From Glaesserella parasuis (GTDB taxonomy: Bacteria; Pseudomonadota; Gammaproteobacteria; Enterobacterales; Pasteurellaceae), in contig NZ_MUXW01000002.1 of the NCBI RefSeq assembly GCF_002015085.1, positions 1-64,000 on the forward strand: 64,000 nucleotides of DNA, given 5' to 3'. The notes under the pieces are model-generated. The model saw nothing but the letters and a program-made list of their open reading frames with translations. It had not been told where the DNA came from and searched no databases. The position numbers and the translations under genes are program-made. Below, one piece after another: positions 16,481-24,471 of the stretch; the first letter of the stretch is position 1, and each line of letters begins with the position of its first letter.

Positions 16481-17116
16481 TTGACGTTCTCCTTTAGGTT
16501 TCTTTGGTTCATTAAAAATAGGGTTAGGCTCAGGGGCTTCATAAATGCGTTTCATATCTTCACGCACGGCATCTTCTTGAATGCTGGATACCAAATAATC
16601 AGGCAGAGCTTTATCGGCTTCTTCCTGACCGTGCTTGCCAATAATCCAATCACGCAAACGTCGCCACAGGGTTGCTTCCGTCCAGTCTGAGAAATCCACC
16701 ACACCTTCTTCGCCTTCGGCAAAAACAGGGTTGCGAAGTCCTTTTACTGCAGGTGGCATCGCGCCTAAAAAACCAACGTGGCGTAAATAGAGTGAGCCTT
16801 GTTTAGGATTATTCGGACTATTGGCGAGATAGAATGAAGCAGACACTTTCTTAAACCGCCCTTTATCCACCATCTCGGCAAATTCAGGGTCAATTTGGTC
16901 AAGTTCGGCTTTGAGAATATCGCCTTCCAGTTCTAGACGTTTCACCCACGCATACGCAGGGTGGTTATGTTCAGGGTGACCAATCACTGCAGGGGCTTCG
17001 TGAAATTCCACGTTATAGCTTTCTACGGCTTGTTTTAGGTCGGCAACAGTAATAGTGACTTCTGTGCCATTGGCATCTTTGCGAGTGCCAGCTTTGAAGA
17101 TTTCGATTAGGTTCAT
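16010..17116 (-). CDS. Prohead protease/scaffold (Mu gpI-like)
   Basis: A 368-aa Mu I-type protein. The N-terminal half (about 1-150) is the protease that matures the prohead (VIGHPEHNHPAYAWVKRLELEGDILKAE, FKKVSASFYL). The C-terminal half (from about 213) is a helical scaffold with a strong coiled coil. The start codon at 17116 lies in a hairpin arm. Confidence 0.87.
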   Translation of the reverse strand: MNLIEIFKAGTRKDANGTEVTITVADLKQAVESYNVEFHEAPAVIGHPEHNHPAYAWVKRLELEGDILKAELDQIDPEFAEMVDKGRFKKVSASFYLANSPNNPKQGSLYLRHVGFLGAMPPAVKGLRNPVFAEGEEGVVDFSDWTEATLWRRLRDWIIGKHGQEEADKALPDYLVSSIQEDAVREDMKRIYEAPEPNPIFNEPKKPKGERQMSMTPEEIAAMQAENAQLKAEKAQAEAEKVAEKLEASKEDNASFCENLVTQGKLAPVAKDAALALLNCSATMASGQVVNFNEGESIHRLTKKFLEAQPQIVQFGEVATKEKAAETEPNVVNYAETDDPARVELDLKARAYMKQHSVDYATAISAVM

Positions 17117-17182
17117 AATGCCTCCGTTTCGATAAGCATTATGAAAAAAGAGAGTGTTTTCGGCTTTTAAACTAGTTTAAGG
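17114..17182 (-). promoter_or_regulatory. Late-boundary element C: palindrome plus start-codon hairpin before the protease
   Basis: CCTTAAACTAGTTTAAAAG (17164-17182) is followed, downstream on the minus strand, by CATAATGC/GCATTATG (8-bp stem, 17114-17143), with the SD in the loop and the start codon in the 3' arm. A CATAAT that could serve as -10 overlaps the 5' arm. In Mu a late promoter (PI) precedes the same gene. Confidence 0.55.
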
Positions 17183-17336
17183 AATGCAAAAATAAAATAG
17201 ACAAGTCAGAAGAGTGTAATATGTGATTTAAGGCGTTTACAGGTGTTTATAAACGCCTTGAATTTGTGTCGAGCTATCATTTATTGAAAAAAGAATAAAA
17301 CGCTAAATCGGGCGTTTTAGGCGTTATTTTTGAAAT

Positions 17337-17792
17337 TTAGCTATTGCCAATCACATTTCGTAAAAAATGTTCTGTTTTTGCCAGTAAGTAGTCTTCGTTT
17401 TTCTTGCTTACACCAAGCCAAGGGCGAGCGGGGATACCTGAACCTTTGCCACTGGCTTTATTACTGCCAAAGTGATGTAAGCGAGCATACTTGCGGTCAC
17501 TTCCAAAGGTTACGCCTTCATTGGTTGCTTGAAAGCGAAGTAGATTTTTCAAATAGCCATCGTGAATTAAAATTTTATCGGCATTCTTACGTTTTTTAGC
17601 CTGATACTTTGCCGATAATGGAGTCCACTTTTCTCCATCAGGTGAAGCCTGTTCTTTCTCAAAACGGTCTTTGTGAATTGAACGTAACGTTTCACCTAAT
17701 CCCCCAAAGAGCTTTTTACCCTGTTGCAAGTTTTGGGCTGTACGGTGTAAGCCCCTGAGAGCTTGGTCAGCATCAAGTTTAATATGGATCAT
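17337..17792 (-). CDS. Virion morphogenesis protein G
   Basis: A 151-aa Mu G-type phage virion morphogenesis protein (RSIHKDRFEKEQASPDGEKWTPLS, ILIHDGYLKNLL, ARLHHFGSNKASGKG, IPARPWLGVS). It acts in tail/head completion. There is a 220-base gap to the protease and a 126-base structured gap to gp30. Confidence 0.87.
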   Translation of the reverse strand: MIHIKLDADQALRGLHRTAQNLQQGKKLFGGLGETLRSIHKDRFEKEQASPDGEKWTPLSAKYQAKKRKNADKILIHDGYLKNLLRFQATNEGVTFGSDRKYARLHHFGSNKASGKGSGIPARPWLGVSKKNEDYLLAKTEHFLRNVIGNS

Positions 17793-17839
17793 TATTATTC
17801 CTATTGATTAAAAAATAGTTTAGGCGTATAGTTTGGCTA

Positions 17840-17918
17840 TCCGCAGGGGGTTTCCTACTGGAAAGGTTACGCTAGGCAACTACCGTATGATCCTGTTCGA
17901 ATCAGGCAAACCTGCGGA
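17840..17918. ncRNA. tRNA-like cloverleaf between gp30 and gpG
   Basis: An 8-bp terminal stem (TCCGCAGG/CCTGCGGA) closes three hairpins: TTTCC-TACT-GGAAA; ACG-C-TAG-GCAA-CTA-C-CGT; and CCTG-TTCGAAT-CAGG. Read on the plus strand the last has a canonical T-loop (GTTCGAATC), but four extra bases separate it from the terminal stem, the D-arm is too tight, no regular anticodon loop forms and no CCA is encoded. The same stems also form on the minus strand, in the late transcript, directly after the gp30 stop. Candidate tRNA-like or processing structure; function unknown. Confidence 0.45.
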
Positions 17919-19187
17919 CTACTCTAAATTACCCCATAAGACTTCATAGCCTTTCAAACTTTCCCATTGACGAGCATTGCTAATTTTTGTGCCAGTTGTC
18001 ACCATATTCAGTGCAATCCGTTCCTTTTTCTTCGTAACACTGTTTTTCACCTGTACTTTATAGTCCATTGAAATGATTATTTTGGCTCCATCTTCTTCAT
18101 ACACAAATAACAGTGCATTAAGTTTTTGAGAACTATCTAATAAAATCGCTTTCGGATTACGCAATTTTTCAGGCAACTGTTGCCAAAACTCAAGCGGTAG
18201 GTTTATCCCTTTACCTTGCTTCACATCACGCAAGGCGTGCAGAATATCGTCATCACGCACCGCAATCACGGCTGTCTGCGGCGCAAGCTCCATAGCTTCG
18301 AGTTTTTTCACTACATCACGGGGAATAACGCCAACATATTTCATCTGCCCACGAGCCATTTTATCTGCGACAACCGTGTCCACCATCTCTTTCATTGAAC
18401 GGTTTAATAAGGCTAACGCAGGGGCATAATTCAAGACATTACTCACCGCAGAACTGGCAAACTGCGGTGGAGCCTCAACCAGTTTCTGCATTAAAATTTC
18501 ATCTACCTTATGCACAGGCACAAGGCGTTTGGGGTGTTCAAAACTCGGATCGACACCTTTCGGTACTCGCACAATTCTCGGACTGCCTGAACGCTGTCCG
18601 ATCACCTTTTCTTCCCATTCAATTTCAGGGGCTTGCTGAACAGTTTTATTTTGATATTTGAGATCGACATCATCTAAGGCACGCACAGTACAATGACAAC
18701 CGTATGCACGGGTTGGATAATGGTAGTCCCACCACGGATCATCTGCTCGTAATACTAAGCCGTCCCACGCAACGTGTTGCGGTCTTGGGTGAGCTGAGTC
18801 ATTATGCTCATATTCCCAATAAGGCATTACATCAGCAAGTTCACGCTGTTGCATATAACGCCCGTGGTTATAGCTGGCGTAAAGATTAGTGTCATAAATA
18901 ATACGGCTACGCCAATTTCGCCCACCGTTATATTCCCAGCTATGTTTGTCGGCAATGGCATCGAATACCTTACGAAACTCTTCTAATGTACCACCACGCT
19001 CAATCACATCATCTATCGCACGGCGAAAGTCACCGATGATTTCTTGTGTATGAGCTCCTGCAACCACAAAAGCATAGTCGTGGGCTTCGCCGTAAATATC
19101 AAGGTAGGTTGCAGTTGGGATATTTACTTTCTTACGAAAGTATTCAATTTGCTCACTAAACGGCAAGGGTTGTGCAACAATGCTCAT
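17919..19187 (-). CDS. Mu F-like head morphogenesis protein with C-terminal PBECR-like nuclease domain
   Basis: A 422-aa protein. Residues about 1-230 are the Mu gp30/SPP1 gp7-type minor head protein (YDTNLYASYNHGRYMQQ, PTRAYGCHCTVRALDD). The region from about 270 (KYVGVIPRDVVKKLEAMELAPQ...) to the end (YKVQVKNSVTKKKERIALNMVTTG...) resembles the phage Barnase-EndoU-ColicinE5/D-RelE-like (PBECR) domains often fused here. Such a domain could be packaged and delivered with the genome. The N-terminal call is firm; the nuclease call rests on remembered similarity and layout. Its ATG overlaps the portal stop by 4 bases. Confidence 0.83.
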   Translation of the reverse strand: MSIVAQPLPFSEQIEYFRKKVNIPTATYLDIYGEAHDYAFVVAGAHTQEIIGDFRRAIDDVIERGGTLEEFRKVFDAIADKHSWEYNGGRNWRSRIIYDTNLYASYNHGRYMQQRELADVMPYWEYEHNDSAHPRPQHVAWDGLVLRADDPWWDYHYPTRAYGCHCTVRALDDVDLKYQNKTVQQAPEIEWEEKVIGQRSGSPRIVRVPKGVDPSFEHPKRLVPVHKVDEILMQKLVEAPPQFASSAVSNVLNYAPALALLNRSMKEMVDTVVADKMARGQMKYVGVIPRDVVKKLEAMELAPQTAVIAVRDDDILHALRDVKQGKGINLPLEFWQQLPEKLRNPKAILLDSSQKLNALLFVYEEDGAKIIISMDYKVQVKNSVTKKKERIALNMVTTGTKISNARQWESLKGYEVLWGNLE

Positions 19188-20602
19188 CGCTTGGCTTCCT
19201 GTTTCACTTCATAGCGACCACGCAATGTCGCCGTGGTTAGCCCTTCGGCAAACAGTTGTGCATATTCGCTAAAATCTAACTGGGGCAAAATATCATCTAA
19301 AATTTGTTGAGCTTCTTCTAAGCTCTCGGCGGTATCAAGTCTTGCTCTAACTTGAGCAATATTAGCGTTTAATGAATGCTGAGAAAGTTCACCCATTTGG
19401 CTGACAATCCGATCCATTTCTGTTTCGTGATGGTGATGTTCTGCAAAATTTACCGTCGAACTCACCGCTTGTAGCTCAATATCACCATCTTCAAAGCCAT
19501 ATTCACGCATAAAGTATTGCTTCGTAAACCGCACACCCATTCGGTGTAGCTTCTCATCACGCTCAACTTGCTCGGTATTTATGCTTTCTTGCTCAAAAAA
19601 CTCAAATGTAGGCAACTGCTCGACATTGAAGTTATAGTGACAAATCCATTGCAACAACTGATTGAAGGTTGCTTCAATCATCGCTTGGTCGTCTGCACGG
19701 ATACTCTCTAACACTTCAAGCCCTGCGGTAGCCGATGCACGATTACTTTCTTGCTCTGTCGTTTGGTTTTGCCCCAATAACGCAATATTGATTTCACCTT
19801 TACAGAACGCTAAGAACTTCTCGTAACTGTCGCTAGAAGCCCCTTTACCTGCGGACTCCACAATTTCCACACTGGCATCATCAGGGATAACTGCAATGGC
19901 TGTCCCTATCATTGCTTCTAGGCTATCAGCCAAACGATCTTTTTCAGGCTCTGATGTCGTGCGTGGATGTTTACCAATAAGCCACGGCGAGCCGTATTTT
20001 TCGGTAAACTCTAACCAATATTTAAAACCGCCTTTCTTAAAGGTTGCCGCCCAAAAGCACAGCGATAAATCACCTAAGCCGTATGGGTTGTCTTGGGTCG
20101 CTTCTTGTGTCGTTAAAAGGAATTTATGCTCAGACAATAATTCACCCTCAATCCAATGCTCCTTGGTACGAAAGCGAAGCTGATTGTCTTCATCAAACAC
20201 AAACCATTCTGGCTTTTTACCAATAATTTCGGCTGGCACAATCAAACCATCACGCTCCGCCCAAATTACTTCAGAAATTTGATAGCCAAACAGAGAAGCG
20301 TTTAGCATGTCGGTGATGATGTTATTTAATGGCAAGCGGTTAAATACTTGATAAAGTTGCTCATCAACTTTTTCATTATTCGTGGTCGTAATTCGCCACT
20401 CTAAGCCTTTGATTGCCGCCTTTCTGCGACGGACACCTGAACGAACTTGCCCATCTGATAGTAATTCACGATAAACAGCAATGTCTTTTCCCATTTTTTT
20501 GAGAATAGGATCAGGGTTCGGCAGATGATACCCCGTTGCCCAATGGTCAAAACTTCTTGCACGAGTGGCAATTTCGCTGATTAAATCTTTTTTATTTTTC
20601 AT
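19184..20602 (-). CDS. Portal protein (Mu gp29, DUF935)
   Basis: A 472-aa DUF935 portal homologue (HLPNPDPILKKMGKDIAVYRELLSDGQVRSGVRRRKAAI, NPYGLGDLSLCFWAATFKKGG, ALLGQNQTTEQESNRASA). It forms the dodecameric DNA portal. It follows the large terminase by 3 bases, the Mu order gp28-gp29-gp30. Confidence 0.92.
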   Translation of the reverse strand: MKNKKDLISEIATRARSFDHWATGYHLPNPDPILKKMGKDIAVYRELLSDGQVRSGVRRRKAAIKGLEWRITTTNNEKVDEQLYQVFNRLPLNNIITDMLNASLFGYQISEVIWAERDGLIVPAEIIGKKPEWFVFDEDNQLRFRTKEHWIEGELLSEHKFLLTTQEATQDNPYGLGDLSLCFWAATFKKGGFKYWLEFTEKYGSPWLIGKHPRTTSEPEKDRLADSLEAMIGTAIAVIPDDASVEIVESAGKGASSDSYEKFLAFCKGEINIALLGQNQTTEQESNRASATAGLEVLESIRADDQAMIEATFNQLLQWICHYNFNVEQLPTFEFFEQESINTEQVERDEKLHRMGVRFTKQYFMREYGFEDGDIELQAVSSTVNFAEHHHHETEMDRIVSQMGELSQHSLNANIAQVRARLDTAESLEEAQQILDDILPQLDFSEYAQLFAEGLTTATLRGRYEVKQEAKR

Positions 20603-20605
20603 ATC

Positions 20606-21916
20606 CTAATAACCTTCAGAAAGTTGCTGGCTACGACGTGGTTTGCGTGCTAGTGGTGCAACAGGTTGCTTCACATCAGATGCCGCATACAATGCTAAGA
20701 AACACGCCCAAGTTCTATCTGCGTGACCTTGACTATCTCGTTCTGCAACAAAGCGTGGCTGACCATTTGCTCCAGTCACCTTTTTGAGCTTATGCAAATC
20801 TTCTCGTAATGCTTTATCTCCCTGTGGAATGCGTAGTCGTTTATCTTCAAATACTTCTTTGCCAAGGGTAGCAAGCATCATTTTATTCGTTTGGGTGAAA
20901 ATAACCCCTTCAACTCGGTATTCACCGAAACGGCGTTTAGCATCTTCTACGGGTTTCTCCCCTAAGCCTGTTTGGTCAATACAACAACGCAATACACGAT
21001 ATTCTGCAAATACTCGGTCAAGCTCAGCATCTTGTGTTGCAAAACTCGCTCGTTTTAAAGCGGTGATTTCTCTTGTCCAGAATACATCACCTACTAGTTC
21101 AATAACCCAAATAATAAATAGGTCATTTCGCACCCCAATATCAACGCCGACAAAACACGGATTACCTGTATAGTGGAATGGCAATCCTGCGTGCGAATGC
21201 TCAACACCATCAATCAAATCATAAGAGAGCCAACTACTTGCTTCATCTAACCATTTCAACTCAAACTCTTGAGCCCACGCATCTTCATCATTTAAGCCCA
21301 CTCTTAACTGTTCTACATTGCGAGGTAAACCATCTGCAACAGCCTGATAAATATCAACTGAGTGGCGTGACCATTCATTATTATTTAAGTCAGTCATCAA
21401 CTCGTAGAACTTGTTACCTTTACCATTTGGGGTAGAAACAACTCGTAATTTCCAACCAGCAGAAATCACAGGGAATAAGGCTTTCCAAATTTCACGGCTA
21501 TCTTGGTGGAATGCAAACTCATCTAAGAACACATTGGCTGAGAAACCACGAGCCGTGTCAGGATTGGCAGGTAATGCAGTGATTTTTGAACCATTAGGGA
21601 AGATCACTTCTAAGGCATTAATCGTAGTGTCTTCTTTAAAAGGCACTTCCAATACTTCGCAAACAATCCCCATTGCTTCAAGATGGCGTTTTACTCCTTC
21701 ATTCATTGCTTCTTTCGCTTGGCGTTCTCCACGAGAAAGGATTACCCAGCGAGTACGTTCGCCGTTGGCTTCTGCTTCTAAGCAATCCAGTACAATTTCA
21801 AGGGTAGTGGTAAATGTTTTACCTGTTTGACGAGCAAACATTGCTACTTTGAAACGGCTTTTATCGTTTAACCATCGCTTTTGATAGTCATAGAGAACGG
21901 TGTTATTCAATGCCAT
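20606..21916 (-). CDS. Terminase large subunit (Mu gp28)
   Basis: A 436-aa packaging motor. Walker A-like ARQTGKT at 28-34, Walker B VFLDEFAF at about 130, and the nuclease domain beginning GVDIGVRNDL at about 245 with further Asp at CIDQTGLGEKP. Mu-type headful packaging starts at host-phage junctions. The start overlaps the end of gp27 by 14 bases. Confidence 0.92.
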   Translation of the reverse strand: MALNNTVLYDYQKRWLNDKSRFKVAMFARQTGKTFTTTLEIVLDCLEAEANGERTRWVILSRGERQAKEAMNEGVKRHLEAMGIVCEVLEVPFKEDTTINALEVIFPNGSKITALPANPDTARGFSANVFLDEFAFHQDSREIWKALFPVISAGWKLRVVSTPNGKGNKFYELMTDLNNNEWSRHSVDIYQAVADGLPRNVEQLRVGLNDEDAWAQEFELKWLDEASSWLSYDLIDGVEHSHAGLPFHYTGNPCFVGVDIGVRNDLFIIWVIELVGDVFWTREITALKRASFATQDAELDRVFAEYRVLRCCIDQTGLGEKPVEDAKRRFGEYRVEGVIFTQTNKMMLATLGKEVFEDKRLRIPQGDKALREDLHKLKKVTGANGQPRFVAERDSQGHADRTWACFLALYAASDVKQPVAPLARKPRRSQQLSEGY

Positions 21917-22475
21917 AAACTGCTTTTACCATTTTTGTCACATCTTCAAGGGATAGTCCTGCTTGTGTACCACTTTCTTCTACGGCTTTAGCAGCTTGTT
22001 CAATCACTTCCTTGCGGATTTTACGTTCACGCTCATAGCTTAAACTTTCCGCTTGCTCCAAACGTTGTAATGCTGACGATAACAATGCTAAATCTTTCGG
22101 CTCAATACCACCTTCTTGTTCACCCAATCTAATGGACGTTTCAAAGGCAATATTCTTCACCATTTCCATCACGATTTTCCCAATGTCAGACTGCGGAGCT
22201 TCACCAAATTGTTTCGTCCAAATTTCTGCCACTTCTCGTGCATTACGGATTTTACTTGCCATTTTTTCCATACGATTGGCATAGCGATTTAGCCCTGTTT
22301 TACTTAAACAATAGCTTTCATCAAGCCCACAATCACGGATCAGATCGTTAATTTCTTCTAGAATTTGCGTTTGTGAATATTGCTTATCACGCAACATCAT
22401 TGCCAGTTGGGTTTTGATGTTCGGCGGTAATAAATCCACTTTACTTGCACGTCCACGGGTCGTTTTCTCATTCAT
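21903..22475 (-). CDS. Terminase small subunit-like (Mu gp27, DUF3486)
   Basis: A 190-aa DUF3486 protein (RGRASKVDLLPPNIKTQLAMMLRD..., LSKTGLNRYANRMEKMASKIRNAREVAEIW). DUF3486 members sit just before the large terminase in Mu-like phages and probably act as DNA-recognising small subunit. The SD lies in the loop of a TTTAAACG/CGTTTAAA hairpin. Confidence 0.87.
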   Translation of the reverse strand: MNEKTTRGRASKVDLLPPNIKTQLAMMLRDKQYSQTQILEEINDLIRDCGLDESYCLSKTGLNRYANRMEKMASKIRNAREVAEIWTKQFGEAPQSDIGKIVMEMVKNIAFETSIRLGEQEGGIEPKDLALLSSALQRLEQAESLSYERERKIRKEVIEQAAKAVEESGTQAGLSLEDVTKMVKAVYGIE

Positions 22476-22514
22476 TTAAACGCTCCTTAAATATCCTTTA
22501 AAAACCGTTTAAAC
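22475..22514 (-). promoter_or_regulatory. Late-boundary element D: TTTAAAC hairpin around the gp27 SD
   Basis: TTTAAACG (complement of 22506-22513) and CGTTTAAA (22475-22482) form an 8-bp stem enclosing the AAGGAG SD and ending at the gp27 start codon. The 5' arm overlaps the gp26 stop codon. A TTTTTAAAGG within the loop adds a second, less regular match to the palindromes at the other boundaries. Confidence 0.5.
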
Positions 22515-22799
22515 CTTAGGTCTTGGGCGTTTTACCCCTTCAACCGTCACTCGACCTTGAGCCACATCTAACCCACGTTGCGTAATGCTGGCAACCATAT
22601 AGCCATCTTTTAAACGCTCAAGCTGAATAAGCCCTTGCTCTTCTAACCATACAAGGTGATTACGCACAAGATCACGGCTAATATCGTGACCATATAAATC
22701 AAGGCAATCACTTAAAATAGACTCGTTGGCATCATAGCCAGCTTCGGCAAGAGAACGTAAAATCACTAAGCGTTGATCTTTAGTTAAAATTGTCTGCAT
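22509..22799 (-). CDS. Mu gp26-like winged-helix protein
   Basis: A 96-aa ArsR-like winged helix (KDQRLVILRSLAEAGYDANESIL, DISRDLVRNHLVWLEEQGLIQLE, VASITQRGLDVAQG). Homologues lie between gp25 and gp27 in Mu-like phages, with unknown role. It lies 3 bases after gp25. Confidence 0.82.
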   Translation of the reverse strand: MQTILTKDQRLVILRSLAEAGYDANESILSDCLDLYGHDISRDLVRNHLVWLEEQGLIQLERLKDGYMVASITQRGLDVAQGRVTVEGVKRPRPKV

Positions 22800-22802
22800 A
22801 CA

Positions 22803-23132
22803 TCATTCCTTTAATACTTTAGCTTCAAGTAATAAGCCGACTTGGTGATTTATTGAAGTCATTTTTGCGTTGGCAGTTTGTGTTTCCCCTCGCACTTCCG
22901 TCATTAAAATTTCAAGTCTTGCGACATCTTGAGCGGTGGGTAAGTTATCCACTTTTGTTTCAAGCTGAGTTAAACGTCGGTCATAGTGTTCAACATTTTC
23001 AGCAAGGGTATTCACATCGGATTTTTTGGCATACTTACTATCCATTTTTAGCCAAAATCCAGCCCCAACTAAACCAATAACAGTAGAAATCAAGGCGAAA
23101 TGTTGGCGTAAGAAATCCAGAATCTCTGTCAT
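22803..23132 (-). CDS. Mu gp25-like protein (DUF2730)
   Basis: A 109-aa DUF2730 protein with one N-terminal membrane segment (about 12-28) and a following coiled coil (about 40-90). It starts inside the end of Rz1 by 4 bases. Its function in Mu is unknown; the placement after lysis genes is conserved. Confidence 0.82.
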   Translation of the reverse strand: MTEILDFLRQHFALISTVIGLVGAGFWLKMDSKYAKKSDVNTLAENVEHYDRRLTQLETKVDNLPTAQDVARLEILMTEVRGETQTANAKMTSINHQVGLLLEAKVLKE

Positions 23133-23347
23133 TTAGACTGCTCCTTACAGACTTCTTCATAGGTCAGATTGTGTGCTAGTACTTGGCGTTTCGTTTCCGT
23201 CGTATCCTGACGGCTTGGGTAAATCAGCCCGAATGCCGTGCAACCTGTCGTCGTCACGGAAGTAGTTGTGTGCGTGCAACTGCTCATCAACGGTATCAGG
23301 GCTAACACGCTGAACATTTTCACGATGCGTTTGTTGAATTTTTGCAT
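23129..23347 (-). CDS. Rz1-like outer-membrane spanin lipoprotein, nested
   Basis: A 72-aa ORF in another frame, nearly wholly inside the Rz-like gene. From the ATG at 23347 it has a short basic start, a hydrophobic stretch and a lipobox (ALIPLMSSC). Rz1 and Rz form the spanin that joins outer and inner membranes during lysis. The nested arrangement is the lambda type; an ATG at 23362 is an alternative start. Confidence 0.7.
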   Translation of the reverse strand: MQKFNKRIVKMFSVLALIPLMSSCTHTTTSVTTTGCTAFGLIYPSRQDTTETKRQVLAHNLTYEEVCKEQSK

Positions 23348-23510
23348 TTTGTACCTCTGCATTTTTTTGCTGAATTTCGACCGCTTGTTGTTGGTTTTCT
23401 GCTTGTAGCTTCCGATTACGCTCTGCCAAGCGTTCTGCTTTGAGCCAAAGCCAAAACAAAACACAAGCAGCAAGAAATAACACTACGGTCACAATTTTTA
23501 CTGTCATCAT
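23157..23510 (-). CDS. Rz-like inner-membrane spanin (DUF2681)
   Basis: A 117-aa protein with an N-terminal membrane anchor (about 4-22, VKIVTVVLFLAACVLFWLWL) and a coiled coil (about 27-62), the Rz layout; the sequence is of the DUF2681 type common in Pasteurellaceae prophages. It overlaps the holin stop by 4 bases. Confidence 0.75.
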   Translation of the reverse strand: MMTVKIVTVVLFLAACVLFWLWLKAERLAERNRKLQAENQQQAVEIQQKNAEVQNAKIQQTHRENVQRVSPDTVDEQLHAHNYFRDDDRLHGIRADLPKPSGYDGNETPSTSTQSDL

Positions 23511-23740
23511 TCAAACTCTCCTTGTCGCTTGCTACTCAAGGCATTAGCAAAACCTTTTGTAGCCACTTGACCACCGCAGAACACCGCAAAGGTCATAAAT
23601 AATTCAGGCACATAACTGCGATCTAAATAGACGCAATAAGCCAAAATCGCTGACATCAATAACGCCCCGAAAAACTGGATAAATCCCGTGGTCGAAAGGC
23701 GACCGTCTGAATTAGTAAAGAGTTCTGCAAATTTAGCCAT
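23507..23740 (-). CDS. Holin-like inner membrane protein (DUF2644)
   Basis: A 77-aa protein, MAKFAELFTNSDGRLSTTGF..., matching DUF2644, with two hydrophobic segments (about 20-38 and 46-66). It sits in the lysis cassette and is the best holin candidate. The start at 23740 is chosen over 23752 because it overlaps the preceding micro-ORF stop (TAATG). Confidence 0.72.
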   Translation of the reverse strand: MAKFAELFTNSDGRLSTTGFIQFFGALLMSAILAYCVYLDRSYVPELFMTFAVFCGGQVATKGFANALSSKRQGEFE

Positions 23741-23841
23741 TACCAATACCACCCACGTTCTAATAAAATCACTTCAGCGGTAGTGTAACGACCGCCATTT
23801 TTTGCACGACTGCGTTTAGCGTTGTTGCTGAGTTTTTTCAT
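23740..23841 (-). CDS. 33-aa coupled micro-ORF in the lysis cassette
   Basis: MKKLSNNAKRSRAKNGGRYT... is a 33-aa basic protein. Its ATG overlaps the endolysin TGA (ATGA), and its TAA overlaps the holin ATG (TAATG), with GGGGGAAG upstream as SD. Double coupling makes translation likely. Function unknown; it might set the rate at which holin is made. Confidence 0.6.
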   Translation of the reverse strand: MKKLSNNAKRSRAKNGGRYTTAEVILLERGWYW

Positions 23842-24389
23842 TCTTCCCCCTTAAATAAATGATCCACGTTCACAATTTCTTCGCTATCCAACCAGCTCCA
23901 AACATCAAAGCACGGGCAATCTTTTAACCATTCATTTTTGGTAATCTTGCCGTCTCCGTTGAGATCAGGGCTTAAATCACGATGTCCGCAAATGCGAGCG
24001 TTGGGATGTTTCGCTTCTAATTGGCGTAATAATTTATGCAGTGCCTGCCATTGTTTTTCGGTATATTTGCCGTGATTTTTACCGTTTGCGGTAATACCAC
24101 CGACTAAGCAAATGCCGACGGAGCGGAAATTATGTCCTTTGACGTGAGCTCCGAATTCGCCGACTTGACGACCGGTTTCCACCGTGCCATCGGTATCAAT
24201 TACGAAGTGATAACCAATGTGAGCAAGATGAGGATTAAAGGATTTCATCGCTGATGATGGACGTTTAAAACCACGCTGTTTATGCCAACTGTCAATGGTT
24301 TGTGCGGCAGTTTTGCCATTTTGTTTAAGGGATTTACCGTTGCGTGTTGCGGAGCAGTGCACAACGATTTTGTGGATAGGTAATGACAT
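23838..24389 (-). CDS. Endolysin, N-acetylmuramoyl-L-alanine amidase
   Basis: A 183-aa amidase_2 family zinc enzyme that cuts the glycan-peptide bond. Visible ligand motifs are VHCSATR (N-terminus), HIGYHFVI and GHRDLSPD, with DCPCFDVWSW near the end. DLNGDGKITKNEW resembles a calcium-binding EF-hand/dockerin loop, a frequent insert in this family. No signal peptide, so it needs the holin. Its SD lies inside a terminator-like hairpin. Confidence 0.9.
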   Translation of the reverse strand: MSLPIHKIVVHCSATRNGKSLKQNGKTAAQTIDSWHKQRGFKRPSSAMKSFNPHLAHIGYHFVIDTDGTVETGRQVGEFGAHVKGHNFRSVGICLVGGITANGKNHGKYTEKQWQALHKLLRQLEAKHPNARICGHRDLSPDLNGDGKITKNEWLKDCPCFDVWSWLDSEEIVNVDHLFKGEE

Positions 24390-24470
24390 AAAAAACTCCG
24401 TTGTAAAGGTTTAACTTCACAACGGAGTTTAGGGGATTAAGAGAGAAAGTGATTTTAAACTGGTTTAAGG
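24390..24470 (-). promoter_or_regulatory. Late-boundary element A: palindrome plus terminator/RBS hairpin before the endolysin
   Basis: Directly after the upstream stop is CCTTAAACCAGTTTAAAA (24453-24470). A 12-bp hairpin follows, AAACTCCGTTGT/ACAACGGAGTTT (24393-24430), then TTTTTT and the endolysin ATG. The SD (GGAG) is in the 3' arm. It shares the loop words GTTTAACTTCAC (plus strand) and overall plan with the element before the E gene, 12.8 kb away. In Mu the late promoter Plys precedes the lysis genes. Confidence 0.65.
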
Positions 24471-24471
24471 A

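Noticed and set aside
17840..17918. Regular tRNA gene
   Set aside because: The T-loop is perfect, but the acceptor stem is offset by four bases, the D-arm loop has only four bases and no seven-base anticodon loop forms.
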